Source: Bacteroidota bacterium (GTDB lineage Bacteria > Bacteroidota > Bacteroidia > Flavobacteriales > Flavobacteriaceae). Taken from it: a stretch of DNA of 64,000 bases. The notes under the pieces are model-generated. The model was not told the DNA's origin and ran no database searches. It saw only the letters and a list, made by a program, of their open reading frames with translations. Location: contig JAQCIQ010000007.1 in the NCBI GenBank assembly GCA_027592025.1, positions 1 through 64,000 of the forward strand. Reading direction: 5' to 3'. A program made the position numbers and the translations under genes. Positions 17,116 to 26,449 of the stretch are shown in pieces. Position 1 is the stretch's first letter, and each line of letters begins with the position of its first letter.

Positions 17116-19506
17116 GTGAAGAAGTCATATTCGTTCGAATTTTGGAGTAGTTTAGCCAGAATCATACTTCGAAACAGAATTGGCATACTGGTAGGAATAG
17201 CAGTACTTACTGCCTTATCCACAACGCAGTGGAACAAAATGCGTTTTTCCTACACAGAAGCAAATTTACTCCCCGACAATCACATTGTAAATACTACTTA
17301 CAACGACTTTTTAGAGGAATTTGGCGAAGAGGGTAACGTCGTAGTTGTTGCTCTTAAAGACTCTTCTCTTTTTAATTTACCAGTATTTAAAGACTGGGTA
17401 AATCTTGCAGAACATTTTAGAGAAAATGAATCTGTTGATTTGGTCATTTCCATTGATCAACTCCAGCGATTGACGAAATTAGATGACGAAGCCAAGTTCA
17501 AATCCTCTGCTCTTTTGGAGGGTGAAATTACACCAGAAAAAATAGCGCAGCTCCAATCAGACTTAAAAGATCAACTGCCTGTTTACGAGGGCTTGTTTTA
17601 CAATTCGGAGTCAGGGACTGTTCAAACAGCTATTTATTTGGACAAGAGTGTCGTCAATTCTGCAGCGCGCAAAGATTTTATTGTTAACGATTTAATTCCT
17701 ACCATACAGGCATTTGAATCCAAACACAATCTGGATCTGCGCATTTCTGGCATGCCCTACATCCGAACCTTAAACTCCCAATACATTATCGATGAAATAG
17801 GGGGTTTTATCATTGCAGCGATACTGGTCACCTGCTTTTTGTTTTTTGCCTTTTTCCGATCATGGCGTGCTACTTTTATTTCACTTCTTGTTGTAGTTAT
17901 CGGAGTGATGTGGACCTTTGGCATACTTGGGTTTCTCGAGTATGAGATAACCGTTTTGACGGCTCTTATCCCTCCAGTCATTATTGTTATCGGAATTCCC
18001 AATTGTATATTCCTAATCAATAAATATCAGCACGAGGTCAACTCACACGGCAACAAGGCCAAGTCTCTACAGCGCGTCATCACTAAGGTAGGAAATGCCA
18101 CCCTAATGACTAACGTTACGACTGCCTCTGGTTTTGCAACCTTTACAATTACTCAAAGTCGTTTGTTGATAGAATTTGGTGTAGTGGCTTCTCTGAGTAT
18201 TCTGGCGATTTTTTTGATCTGTTTATTAATTATTCCAATCATTTATAGTTTCCTTCCAATGCCCAAGCCAAGGCATTTGGAACATTTGAATCGAAAATGG
18301 ACCAGTTTCGTCATTGACTGGATGACGGGTATCGTTAGAGAAAAGCGATGGGTCATTTATACCGTTAGCACTTTTGCTGTGATTCTAGGCGCTATTGGAA
18401 TTTATCAAATGAAGATTTCAGGCAGCCTCTTAGAAGACATGCCTAAAAATGCCAAATTTTATAAAGACATCCGATTTTTTGAAGATGAATTTGATGGCAT
18501 TATGCCCATCGAAATCATTTTAGATACTAAGCAAGACAATGGTGTAACCAAGCGTTCTAATATTGTCAAAATGGCTAAACTAGAGGACTACTTGAACGAA
18601 ATTCCTCAGCTTTCAAGACCGGTCTCGATTGTTAGCATGGTAAAATATTCCAAACAAGCTTTCTACAATGGCGATCCTAAATATTACGACCTTCCAACGG
18701 CTCAAGAAAGCAATTTCATTATGAGTTATCTCAAGAAAGGAAGTAATCAAGTGGATCTTTTGAAAAGCTTTGTCACCTCAGATGGTCGTATGGCTCGGAT
18801 AACAGTATTTATCAAAGATGACGGCATCGATCAACTCGAAGATATTGAGGTAGGCATTCGAACTCAAATGGAAAATATTTTTCCACGTGATCGCTATGAC
18901 GTCACCATTACTGGTAAGGCTTATATGTTTGAGAAGGGAACAAAATATTTGGTGCAAAATCTATTGATCTCTTTATCGCTGGCCATTGTGCTGATTGCTC
19001 TTTTCATTGCCTATATGTTCCGATCGTTTAGAATGATTTTGATTTCATTAATTCCGAACATCATTCCGCTAATAATAACAGCTGGTGTAATGGGCTATTT
19101 GGGAGTACCCATAAAACCATCAACGGTATTGGTATTTAGTATTGCCTTTGGTATTTCGGTCGATGACACCATTCATTTTTTGGCCAAATACCGCCAAGAA
19201 CTTCAAAGTCATAGGTGGAGAATCAAGCGCTCAGTGTTCGCCGCGTTACAAGAAACAGGAATCAGCATGCTCTATACTTCAGTGGTCTTGTTCTTTGGAT
19301 TTTCTGTTTTTCTCACCTCCGATTTTGGCGGTACAGTAGCTCTTGGAGCTCTAATTTCAGGAACCCTGCTCGTTGCCATGCTTTCCAATTTATTATTGTT
19401 GCCTAGCATGCTTTTAACTCTTGAAAAATTAATCGCTAACAAGACCGTTTTAAGAGAACCTACCATAAAAATTATTCCAGACGAAGACGATGGGGCAGAC
19501 GGTTAA
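17116..19506 (+). CDS. MMPL/RND-family exporter
   Basis: A 796-residue inner-membrane protein with the duplicated RND layout: one TM, a large exported loop, five TM segments, then the same again. Conserved membrane motifs are LTALIPPVIIVIGIPN in the first half and FGISVDDTIHFLAKYR in the second, the latter with the charged residues expected in TM10. The length and absence of adjacent membrane-fusion or TolC genes place it with MMPL/HAE-3-type proteins, which move lipids, hopanoids or other hydrophobic molecules; the cargo here is unknown. It starts with GTG at 17116, just after a -7 box, and is followed by asnS. Confidence 0.85.
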   Translation: MKKSYSFEFWSSLARIILRNRIGILVGIAVLTALSTTQWNKMRFSYTEANLLPDNHIVNTTYNDFLEEFGEEGNVVVVALKDSSLFNLPVFKDWVNLAEHFRENESVDLVISIDQLQRLTKLDDEAKFKSSALLEGEITPEKIAQLQSDLKDQLPVYEGLFYNSESGTVQTAIYLDKSVVNSAARKDFIVNDLIPTIQAFESKHNLDLRISGMPYIRTLNSQYIIDEIGGFIIAAILVTCFLFFAFFRSWRATFISLLVVVIGVMWTFGILGFLEYEITVLTALIPPVIIVIGIPNCIFLINKYQHEVNSHGNKAKSLQRVITKVGNATLMTNVTTASGFATFTITQSRLLIEFGVVASLSILAIFLICLLIIPIIYSFLPMPKPRHLEHLNRKWTSFVIDWMTGIVREKRWVIYTVSTFAVILGAIGIYQMKISGSLLEDMPKNAKFYKDIRFFEDEFDGIMPIEIILDTKQDNGVTKRSNIVKMAKLEDYLNEIPQLSRPVSIVSMVKYSKQAFYNGDPKYYDLPTAQESNFIMSYLKKGSNQVDLLKSFVTSDGRMARITVFIKDDGIDQLEDIEVGIRTQMENIFPRDRYDVTITGKAYMFEKGTKYLVQNLLISLSLAIVLIALFIAYMFRSFRMILISLIPNIIPLIITAGVMGYLGVPIKPSTVLVFSIAFGISVDDTIHFLAKYRQELQSHRWRIKRSVFAALQETGISMLYTSVVLFFGFSVFLTSDFGGTVALGALISGTLLVAMLSNLLLLPSMLLTLEKLIANKTVLREPTIKIIPDEDDGADG

Positions 19507-19548
19507 TTTATTTCAATCTGCTATCTTTACAAAGAAAAATAGCCAACC

Positions 19549-20982
19549 ATGAAGCATCACGCCATTGTTACCATTCTAGACGATCACCCAACTCGCTCCG
19601 ACATCCTAGTTAAGGGGTGGGTAAGAACTTTTAGAGGCAATCGCTTTATCGCTCTTAATGACGGTTCTACACTTAGAAATTTACAGTGCGTGCTCGATTT
19701 CGAGAATACAGATTCTGGCTTGCTGAAACGCATTACAACAGGAGCTGCGATATCCGTAAAAGGCACCCTAGTTGAAAGTCAAGGAACGGGTCAAAGAGTT
19801 GAAGTCCAAGTAGATCAATTGGAAATACTTGGTGATTCCGATGCCGAAATGTACCCCATCCAACCCAAGAAACACTCTTACGAATTCCTAAGAGAAAACG
19901 CCCATTTGAGGGTGCGCACCAATACATTTGGAGCAGTAATGAGACTGCGATCCGCCTTGGCGTTCTCCGTTCATCGTTATTTCAATGAAAATGGATTTTT
20001 CAATTTGCACTCTCCAATTATAACGGGAAGCGATGCCGAAGGAGCTGGCGAATTATTCCGTGTAAGTCATCTCGATCCCAAATCACCTCCTCTAAACGAG
20101 CAGGGAAAAGTAGATTTTTCTAAAGATTTTTTTGGCAAAGAAACACATCTCACTGTGTCTGGTCAATTGGAAGCCGAAACCTATGCCATGGCATTGAGTA
20201 AGGTTTATACTTTTGGGCCGACGTTCAGAGCCGAAAATTCTAATACTGCTAGACACCTAGCAGAATTTTGGATGATTGAACCTGAGGTTGCCTTTATGGA
20301 TTTGGCTGGGAACATGGATTTAGCTGAAGACTTTTTGAAATTTGTTATCCGTGACATGCTTGAGAATCACGGCGAAGATTTGGCTTTTCTAGAAGATAGG
20401 CTGATTCAAGAGGACAAGTCAAAGCCCGAGCGCGAGCGTCAAGGCATGGCCCTAACCGACAAATTAAAATTTGTTGTTGAGAATAACTTTACCCGATTGA
20501 GCTACACCGAAGCCATTGATGTTTTGAAAAATTCAAAACCCAATAAGAAAAAGTTATTTAAATACCCGATTGAAGAATGGGGTGCCGATTTGCAAAGTGA
20601 ACACGAGCGTTATTTGGTTGAAAAACATTTTGAAACCCCAGTAATTCTGTTCGATTATCCTGCAAAAATTAAGGCATTTTACATGCGCCTCAACGAAGAT
20701 CAAAAAACGGTAAGAGCCATGGACATACTCTTTCCTGGTATTGGCGAAATGGTCGGAGGTTCTCAGCGAGAGGAGCGTCTCGATGTTCTAGAATCCAAAA
20801 TCGCCGAGTTGGGAATTCCTCAAGAAGACTTGGAATGGTATTTAGACCTCAGAAGATTTGGCACAGCCGTTCATTCAGGCTTTGGTTTAGGCTTCGAAAG
20901 ATTGGTCATGTTCGTCACAGGCATGAGCAATATTAGAGACGTCATCCCTTTTCCGAGAACGCCAGGTAATGCCGATTTCTAA
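19549..20982 (+). CDS. asnS: Asparaginyl-tRNA synthetase
   Basis: A 477-residue class IIb synthetase that charges tRNA-Asn. The N-terminal OB-fold anticodon-binding domain (VKGWVRTFRGNRFIALNDGS) occupies residues ~15-105. The catalytic domain carries motif 2 (FGPTFRAENSNTARHLAEFWMIEPE) and motif 3 (GFGLGFERLVMFVTG, ending DVIPFPRTP), which mark asparaginyl rather than aspartyl enzymes. A PKKHSYEFLRENAHLR segment precedes the catalytic core. It lies 42 nt after the MMPL gene and 68 nt before rpoN. A TATCTTTA box at 19522-19529 is a weak promoter candidate. Confidence 0.97.
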   Translation: MKHHAIVTILDDHPTRSDILVKGWVRTFRGNRFIALNDGSTLRNLQCVLDFENTDSGLLKRITTGAAISVKGTLVESQGTGQRVEVQVDQLEILGDSDAEMYPIQPKKHSYEFLRENAHLRVRTNTFGAVMRLRSALAFSVHRYFNENGFFNLHSPIITGSDAEGAGELFRVSHLDPKSPPLNEQGKVDFSKDFFGKETHLTVSGQLEAETYAMALSKVYTFGPTFRAENSNTARHLAEFWMIEPEVAFMDLAGNMDLAEDFLKFVIRDMLENHGEDLAFLEDRLIQEDKSKPERERQGMALTDKLKFVVENNFTRLSYTEAIDVLKNSKPNKKKLFKYPIEEWGADLQSEHERYLVEKHFETPVILFDYPAKIKAFYMRLNEDQKTVRAMDILFPGIGEMVGGSQREERLDVLESKIAELGIPQEDLEWYLDLRRFGTAVHSGFGLGFERLVMFVTGMSNIRDVIPFPRTPGNADF

Positions 20983-21050
20983 TGCCATCGACAATTTTGA
21001 TTGTTATGGATTTCGGTTTCTTTTACTAACTTTATACCGAACCCAATTTC

Positions 21051-22508
21051 ATGCTCAAACAATATCTACATCTCAAGCAAACTCAAAAATTGTCTCCACA
21101 GCAAATACAGCTGATGAAGATGATCAAATTGCCAACGCTTGACTTTGAGCAACGCATCAAGCAAGAATTAGAGGAAAATCCCGCCCTTGAAAGTGGCAAG
21201 GAGAACGACCCTCTCGATGAGCAAGACAACTTTGACGATTCGTCCGACTACGACGACAACGAGTACATCAATGCCGATGACATAAACGTGGACGAATACT
21301 TGAGTGATGATGACATTCCTGATTACAGAACCAAGTCCAACAATTACAGTGAAGACGATCAGCAAAAAACCATCCCCATCGCCGCCGAAACTTCACTTTC
21401 CCAGCATTTAATCAATCAATTATACGGGTTTCGGTTTGAGTCCGAAGAATTAGAAATAGCCGAGTTTTTAATTGGCAGTATTGATGACAGCGGATACATT
21501 AGGCGCGATCTCGGTCAAATTGTGGATGACCTTGCTTTCACACAAAACATTATGGTAGAGCTGGACGTTGTTGAACAGGTCCTCAAGCGCATTCAGCATC
21601 TCGATCCAAGTGGAGTCGGGGCAAGAGATTTACAAGAGTGTTTAAGCATTCAACTTCAAAGAAAGAGCAGGACTAGCGACCAAGCAGTGGCACTGCTGAT
21701 TATAGACAATCATTTTGACCTGTTTTCAAAAAAGCATTATGACAAATTGATGTCCAAATTGGAATTGACTGAAGAGCAACTCAAGTCTGCAATAGCGGAA
21801 ATAGAACGACTCAACCCTAAACCAGGGAGCTCTTTCGCCGGTCAAAACAAAAATATTGAACAAATTATCCCTGATTTTATCATGAAAATTGTAGATGGCG
21901 ACTTAGACTTAAAACTCAACGGTCGCAACGCTCCCGAACTTCATGTTTCACATTCCTACAATGAAATGCTCAAGGGATACAAGGCTTCTTTAGACAAGTC
22001 CAAAGCACAGCACGATGCGGTCATGTTTATCAAACAAAAACTCGATGCTGCCAAATGGTTCATCGATGCCGTTCAGCAGCGCCAGCAAACTCTTATGCTG
22101 ACCATGAGCGCTATTATGGCTCATCAGAAAGAATACTTCTTGTCTGGAGACGAAAAAGATTTAAAACCAATGATTCTCAAAGATATTGCCGATGAAATTA
22201 ACATGGACGTGTCTACAGTATCAAGGGTAGCCAATGGCAAATATGTCGACACGCCTTATGGAACCAAAATTCTGAAAAGTTTTTTTAGCGAATCAATGAC
22301 CAACGATCAAGGGGAAGAAGTTTCGACTCGCGAAATCAAGAGTATACTCAAGACTTTGGTCGATCAAGAGGACAAAAAGAAACCTATTACCGACGAACAA
22401 TTAGCCATTGAGTTAAAAAATGAAGGCTACCCCATTGCAAGACGCACGGTTGCAAAATATCGCGAACAGTTGGATATTCCAGTCGCCAGATTACGTAAAC
22501 AATTATAG
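21051..22508 (+). CDS. rpoN: RNA polymerase sigma-54 factor
   Basis: A 485-residue RpoN. Region I is Gln/Leu-rich (LKQTQKLSPQQIQLMKMIKLP). A very acidic Asp-rich region II (residues ~45-105) follows, then the core-binding region with LDPSGVGARDLQECL, the helix-turn-helix (MDVSTVSRVANGKYVDTPYG), and the C-terminal RpoN box ARRTVAKYRE that reads the -24 element. All parts needed for a functional factor are present. It needs an AAA+ activator, none of which is encoded in this window. The downstream membrane protein starts 1 nt after its stop. Confidence 0.96.
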   Translation: MLKQYLHLKQTQKLSPQQIQLMKMIKLPTLDFEQRIKQELEENPALESGKENDPLDEQDNFDDSSDYDDNEYINADDINVDEYLSDDDIPDYRTKSNNYSEDDQQKTIPIAAETSLSQHLINQLYGFRFESEELEIAEFLIGSIDDSGYIRRDLGQIVDDLAFTQNIMVELDVVEQVLKRIQHLDPSGVGARDLQECLSIQLQRKSRTSDQAVALLIIDNHFDLFSKKHYDKLMSKLELTEEQLKSAIAEIERLNPKPGSSFAGQNKNIEQIIPDFIMKIVDGDLDLKLNGRNAPELHVSHSYNEMLKGYKASLDKSKAQHDAVMFIKQKLDAAKWFIDAVQQRQQTLMLTMSAIMAHQKEYFLSGDEKDLKPMILKDIADEINMDVSTVSRVANGKYVDTPYGTKILKSFFSESMTNDQGEEVSTREIKSILKTLVDQEDKKKPITDEQLAIELKNEGYPIARRTVAKYREQLDIPVARLRKQL

Positions 22509-22509
22509 T

Positions 22510-23100
22510 TTGAAACTGATCTTTCATTTAGTTTCAAGGTTGTTTCATCCAATCGTAGTTCCATTTTATGGCACTGTTTTATACCTGCATTATTCGTTGG
22601 AAAGCATAGAAGCACATCTCGAATTGTTGTCGCTTGTAGTCGGAGTAACTTTTCTAATCCCTTTGATGCTATTTTATTTACTCAGAAGTAAGGGAAAGGT
22701 CTCCTCTTCAAATTTACCCCATATCGCCGAACGATGGATTCCCCTGTTGCTCAACACCTTCTTGCTTTCCGGATTAGCACTTGTCATCAATCTAAACCCT
22801 TATCTGGAATTAAGGGATTGGATCATTCTATTGGCAGTTCAGAATTTGTTCACCCTTGTTTTACTGCGGATACCTTTTAAAACGAGCATTCATTTATTTA
22901 ACTCCATATCTTTATTGTTATTCCTAGGCATGCTTCCACTAGGTATTTCAAGTGCTTTAAGTTTACTCCTTGCAATTGTTTGGGTAAGCTTAATTTGCGC
23001 AGCTCGGTTGGTGCTCAAAGCACACCGACCTATAGAATTACTTGTTGGTGGAATTCTAGCCATTAGCGTTCACGCAGGGTACTTCTGGTGGGTAGGTTAA
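22510..23100 (+). CDS. PAP2-like integral membrane protein
   Basis: A hydrophobic protein of about 196 residues with five or six TM segments. I set the start at the TTG at 22510, one base after the rpoN stop; the longer frame from 22420 would overlap rpoN by 89 nt and add non-membrane sequence. The C-terminal KAHRPIELLVGG segment resembles the end of PAP2-type membrane phosphatases, and flavobacterial homologues are often given that label. The phosphatase signature histidine/arginine motifs are not complete, so enzymatic activity is doubtful. It converges with the PorT-like gene, overlapping by 4 nt. Confidence 0.6.
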   Translation: MKLIFHLVSRLFHPIVVPFYGTVLYLHYSLESIEAHLELLSLVVGVTFLIPLMLFYLLRSKGKVSSSNLPHIAERWIPLLLNTFLLSGLALVINLNPYLELRDWIILLAVQNLFTLVLLRIPFKTSIHLFNSISLLLFLGMLPLGISSALSLLLAIVWVSLICAARLVLKAHRPIELLVGGILAISVHAGYFWWVG

Positions 23101-23801
23101 AGAATGTAGAGAATTAGTCCTAGTTTGATTTTGCTCATGTCTTTTGGAGCGCCGTTATTCATGGCTTCTTTAGTAAACATCTTGTTGAGCCCGTAGTATA
23201 AGCTCAAATTGAACTGTGCATAGCCCAAACTTAGCGTTGGTCCGTATTGCCAAGTCTCAAGTCCAAGTCGAGAGGTATATTTCAGTACTTCACTGTTCAA
23301 TTTGAATGACGCTCTGTTTGAGAAAATCTTACTCAATCGGAAACCTGGATAAATCCTAAAAAACTTATGTTCGGATGGTGTAGCATTTCTCCACCTAAAT
23401 TCAACTGGGAATGACAAAGAGTGAGTGACCAATTTGTTACTGTCAAAATCGTTGAGAGACAAAACCCTATAGTTCAACTGATCATTAGAATCTTTAGAAA
23501 TTTGTATGTTGTGATTTAAATAGTCCAATTCGTAACCCAAACCAATGCCTAGCGACCATTGTCTGTTTTTTGAAATCGGCATGTCTCTAATCACCCCCAA
23601 TTGAACCCCTCCTGACAAACCATATTGAGCAACTCCTGAGGGTCCATTGTTCAACAAATTATACTGAAATCCCACATAGAATTGATCTTCTCGAAAAAGA
23701 CTGTCAACCTCTCTGGCGGCATTTTGGCCGTAAGCAGCCGATACCAATGTCAGGGACAGGACCGCCAACAAACTGAAAGGAATAATTAATGTGTTTTTCA
23801 T
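23097..23801 (-). CDS. Outer-membrane beta-barrel protein (PorT-like family)
   Basis: A 234-residue exported protein. The signal peptide ends near AAYG-Q. The mature part has alternating polar/hydrophobic strands (FYVGFQYNLL, GLSGGVQLGV, WSLGIGLGYEL, SLSFPVEFRWR) typical of an eight-stranded barrel, ending IKLGLILYIL. It is the last gene of the ExbB/ExbD operon, separated from exbD by a terminator-like hairpin. Barrel proteins in this position are labelled PorT-like or porin-family; a T9SS role like PorT's is possible but not shown by sequence. Confidence 0.65.
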   Translation of the reverse strand: MKNTLIIPFSLLAVLSLTLVSAAYGQNAAREVDSLFREDQFYVGFQYNLLNNGPSGVAQYGLSGGVQLGVIRDMPISKNRQWSLGIGLGYELDYLNHNIQISKDSNDQLNYRVLSLNDFDSNKLVTHSLSFPVEFRWRNATPSEHKFFRIYPGFRLSKIFSNRASFKLNSEVLKYTSRLGLETWQYGPTLSLGYAQFNLSLYYGLNKMFTKEAMNNGAPKDMSKIKLGLILYIL

Positions 23802-23816
23802 TGAAAATATTTAAAG

Positions 23817-23848
23817 AAAAAAAAGCACCCCGAAATGGCGTGCTTTTT
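23817..23848 (-). terminator. Terminator-like hairpin between exbD and the PorT-like gene
   Basis: AAAAAGCAC and GTGCTTTTT form a 9-bp stem around an 11-nt GC-rich loop that can pair further (CC/GG). On the minus strand it ends in a T run, and the A run on the other flank makes it bidirectional. It lies between two same-strand genes, so it probably works as a partial terminator that lowers expression of the barrel gene. Confidence 0.6.
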
Positions 23849-23866
23849 ATTGTTTCTAGTTGAACA

Positions 23867-24346
23867 CTAAAAATTATTAGCCACCTCTCCTTGACGGGTG
23901 GTGTAGTTGATCTTTAAGGCATTTACTTTTCTCAATTCTTGCTTGATGTCACCAACAATACCCATACCGGCTTTCTTGTCTACTTTCAAAGCAGTAATCA
24001 GAAAAGGAACCAATTCTTCGCGTTTTGAAGCGCGTTCTGCCGCAACAAATGCCGCGATGTCACTCACTTCAGCGAATTTGTCATTCAATTGAATTCGAGC
24101 TTCCTTACCATACTGCTGCACATAATTCCTACTTGGTTTACCAGCATAGATATACATGATCAAATCCTTTTTACCGAGTTTTTCAACTTGGTCTGCACTT
24201 GGCAAACTATTCTCGATTTTTAAGGTATTTTCACGCATCACCGTCGCAACCATAAAGAAGAACAATAGCATAAACACAATGTCCGGCAAAGAAGCGGTTG
24301 AAATGGCTGGGAGCTCTCCTCCTGTTTTCTTTTTAAATTTTGGCAT
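23867..24346 (-). CDS. ExbD/TolR-family biopolymer transport protein (copy 2)
   Basis: A 159-residue protein with one N-terminal TM segment. The ISTASLPDIVFMLLFFFMVAT stretch, with an aspartate in the membrane, is the proton-path residue of ExbD/TolR. The remaining ~110 residues form the periplasmic domain, ending with KINYTTRQGEVANNF. It works with ExbB to turn proton flow into force on TonB-like partners. It begins 11 nt after the first exbD copy in an operon of five genes. Confidence 0.88.
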   Translation of the reverse strand: MPKFKKKTGGELPAISTASLPDIVFMLLFFFMVATVMRENTLKIENSLPSADQVEKLGKKDLIMYIYAGKPSRNYVQQYGKEARIQLNDKFAEVSDIAAFVAAERASKREELVPFLITALKVDKKAGMGIVGDIKQELRKVNALKINYTTRQGEVANNF

Positions 24347-24357
24347 CTTTTTCAGTT

Positions 24358-24963
24358 TTATTGTACTTCAGACAGTTTTTGAGGGTATTCTATTTTAATC
24401 TGCTCAATAACTTCTTTCAATTTAGTCTTGTTACCACCCCAATTCACATTGTTGTAGTTACTCTCCATCTCTACAAAATTCATTTTCCCAAATCCTTTGG
24501 CTGGACCCAATTCCAACGCACGACGGTTTCTCAACTCATTGTACGCTGCAACCAATTCATTTTGAACTGAAATGTAGACACCGTAGGTGGTTTCTCTATC
24601 ATTCTTCAATGAAATAATGGCCTTGTCTGGATTGTCGGATGAAGAAGGGTCTTTGGTTCCATTGCAATAATCACAAGTACCATCTCCTCCGTTATCCAAA
24701 AATTTGACTGCCGCTGGTCTCAAGTCTTTCAATTCCATGAGCTCATCTTCAACCAATAACTGATCTCTACCGTTTAGTAAAACCGTAAAAATGTTCTTTT
24801 GTTTGATTTTTACATCTTCAGGAGAATCTTCAATTGGTGGCAACTTTCGGCTTATACCACTATCTGTTTCAATGGTCGTAGTGACCAAGAAAAAGATAAG
24901 GAGCAAGAAGGCAATATCTGCCATGGAGCCGGCGTTTACCTCTGGTGCTGATCGTTTTGCCAT
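24358..24963 (-). CDS. ExbD/TolR-family biopolymer transport protein (copy 1)
   Basis: A 201-residue protein. The N terminus EVNAGSMADIAFLLLIFFLVTT has the ExbD membrane segment with its functional aspartate (residue ~16). It is longer than a plain ExbD (about 140 aa) because of an insertion around residues 95-115 with a C-D-Y-C motif and an acidic/Ser-rich run (GTKDPSSSDNPDKA). The C-terminal half then continues with an RETTYGVYISVQNELV helix. The CxxC insert could bind a metal or form a disulfide in the periplasm; this is inference. It is separated by 2 nt from the upstream membrane gene. Confidence 0.88.
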   Translation of the reverse strand: MAKRSAPEVNAGSMADIAFLLLIFFLVTTTIETDSGISRKLPPIEDSPEDVKIKQKNIFTVLLNGRDQLLVEDELMELKDLRPAAVKFLDNGGDGTCDYCNGTKDPSSSDNPDKAIISLKNDRETTYGVYISVQNELVAAYNELRNRRALELGPAKGFGKMNFVEMESNYNNVNWGGNKTKLKEVIEQIKIEYPQKLSEVQ

Positions 24964-24965
24964 AA

Positions 24966-25412
24966 CTAACTAATCGATTTTTTGATGCTAGAAAAGGCCA
25001 TAGAGCCTATAGCAACAACAGTTAAAATGTAAAATAAATACAACCCTGTGTCAATCCATTTAGATCCACTTGCAGAGAGGATCTCTCCGTCACGCATTTC
25101 GGTTTCGACGCCTTCGGCCAAAACAAAATAGGTGAAAAGAATCAATCCTGCCAATACTCCTGTGTTAACAGCAAACTGCTTTAGGGCATCCTTGTTTGAA
25201 AGAACATTTTTCAAAGTGAAAAATAAGACGAAAACAAGAACTACTCCCAAAATCAGATAAGCCACATACATAAAAGGAGTCACAAAACTGCTTTGAAGAT
25301 CTTCAGACGCCTTAATAGCATCATCTCCAACTGCAATAATACGTGCTAAGAAATAAATAGCCACTACACCTATTAGTCCTACGACAATTTTAAATACTTT
25401 TTGAAAATCCAT
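24966..25412 (-). CDS. Small four-helix membrane protein of the ExbB/ExbD operon
   Basis: A 148-residue integral membrane protein with four hydrophobic segments: VFKIVVGLIGVVAIYFLARI, PFMYVAYLILGVVLVFVLF, FAVNTGVLAGLILFTYFVLA and GLYLFYILTVVAIGSMAFS. I recognise no named domain. It sits between exbB (24 nt upstream) and exbD (2 nt downstream), a place where flavobacterial ExbB/ExbD operons usually hold a protein of this kind. A structural or regulatory subunit of the motor is the simplest inference. Confidence 0.75.
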   Translation of the reverse strand: MDFQKVFKIVVGLIGVVAIYFLARIIAVGDDAIKASEDLQSSFVTPFMYVAYLILGVVLVFVLFFTLKNVLSNKDALKQFAVNTGVLAGLILFTYFVLAEGVETEMRDGEILSASGSKWIDTGLYLFYILTVVAIGSMAFSSIKKSIS

Positions 25413-25436
25413 AATTATAGTATTTTAGGTGGTTGA

Positions 25437-26219
25437 TTATTTTTTGTTTTTGACCAACAAATCCATTAAGGAAATTGAAGCGTCTTCCATATCGTTAACA
25501 ATACTGTCAATTTTTGCAATGATGTAATTGTAAAATACTTGCAATATAATAGCAACAACCAAACCAAAAACTGTAGTTAAAAGGGCTACCTTGATACCAC
25601 CTGCTACCAATGAAGGCTGCATATCGCCAGCAGCTTCGATTTTATCGAAAGCCTGAATCATTCCAATTACTGTTCCCATGAAACCGAGCATCGGAGCCAA
25701 TGCGATAAAAAGAGAAATCCAAGAAACGTTTTTCTCCAGTTGTCCCATTTGAACACCACCGTAAGCCACAACAGCTTTCTCGGCCGCTTCCAAACTATCA
25801 TCGGCGCGATCTAATCCCTGATAGAAGATAGAAGCAACGGGGCCTTTAGTGTTTCTGCAAACTTCTTTTGCAGCATTAACTCCACCCGAAGACAAAGCAT
25901 CTTCTACTTCTTGGGTTAATTTTTTTGAGTTTGTAGTAGAGAGGTTCAAATAAATGATACGTTCAATTGCGATAGCCAATCCAAGGATCAAACACAGCAA
26001 AACGATTCCCATAAATCCTGGGCCTCCTTGAATGAATCTCTTTTTAAGCTCTTGATGAAATCCAACGCTAGTAGCGTCATCAGACACAACGTTGTCGGCA
26101 GGAACGACGTCATCTTGAAGTTCCATGGCTAGGTTATTAGCCGAAGAAAAAGCGTAAGAAGCAGTGTTACCTGCAGTCATCAAAGCAACCAAAAGAATAA
26201 GTGAAAATAAATTTTTCAT
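25437..26219 (-). CDS. exbB: MotA/TolQ/ExbB proton channel family protein
   Basis: A 260-residue ExbB-type protein. It begins with a signal-like stretch and a short exported N-terminal region (to about residue 55), then three TM segments: PGFMGIVLLCLILGLAIAIE; the conserved SLFIALAPMLGFMGTVIGMIQAF; and VALLTTVFGLVVAIILQVFY. The G-F-M-G-T-V motif and the TM3 threonines are the proton-channel features. It is the first gene of the operon exbB, membrane protein, exbD, exbD, PorT-like. The tRNA-Ser gene lies just upstream. It probably energises TonB-dependent transport or T9SS/gliding-like functions. Confidence 0.9.
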   Translation of the reverse strand: MKNLFSLILLVALMTAGNTASYAFSSANNLAMELQDDVVPADNVVSDDATSVGFHQELKKRFIQGGPGFMGIVLLCLILGLAIAIERIIYLNLSTTNSKKLTQEVEDALSSGGVNAAKEVCRNTKGPVASIFYQGLDRADDSLEAAEKAVVAYGGVQMGQLEKNVSWISLFIALAPMLGFMGTVIGMIQAFDKIEAAGDMQPSLVAGGIKVALLTTVFGLVVAIILQVFYNYIIAKIDSIVNDMEDASISLMDLLVKNKK

Positions 26220-26291
26220 GGTGGTGAATTTAATTAGTTTAAAATTAGAGGATAAATATATAAAATTAAAATGGGTTCTAAAATAAATTTG

Positions 26292-26379
26292 CAGAGAGGA
26301 AGGGATTCGAACCCTCGATACGCTTTTGGCGTATACACACTTTCCAGGCGTGCGCCTTCGACCACTCGGCCACCTCTCT
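26292..26379 (-). tRNA. tRNA-Ser(GGA)
   Basis: An 88-nt class II tRNA. The acceptor arms AGAGAGG (5', 26379-26373) and CCTCTCT (3', 26299-26293) pair perfectly. GCCGAGTGGTCGAAGGC is the D-arm, CTGGAAAG the anticodon loop with GGA, and GTATACGCC...GGCGTATC-like pairing gives the long variable arm typical of tRNA-Ser. GGTTCGAATCC is the T-arm. The discriminator base is G at 26292; CCA is not encoded. It reads UCC and UCU codons. Confidence 0.96.
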
Positions 26380-26449
26380 AAAGTTTACTTCAAAAGCGTT
26401 GCCAAGAAACAAAAAAAACGCTGATTACTCAAAAAATAAGAGTGCTATT

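Noticed and set aside
19522-19529. TATCTTTA before asnS as a promoter
   Set aside because: The last base of the -7 box differs and there is no -33 TTG; not listed as a feature.
22420-22509. Longer N terminus of the PAP2-like membrane protein
   Set aside because: It overlaps the conserved RpoN box region in another frame; the TTG at 22510 gives a normal membrane-protein start.
26395-26422. Hairpin AGCGTT/AACGCT near the tRNA gene
   Set aside because: Only six pairs with a 16-nt loop; too weak to call a terminator.
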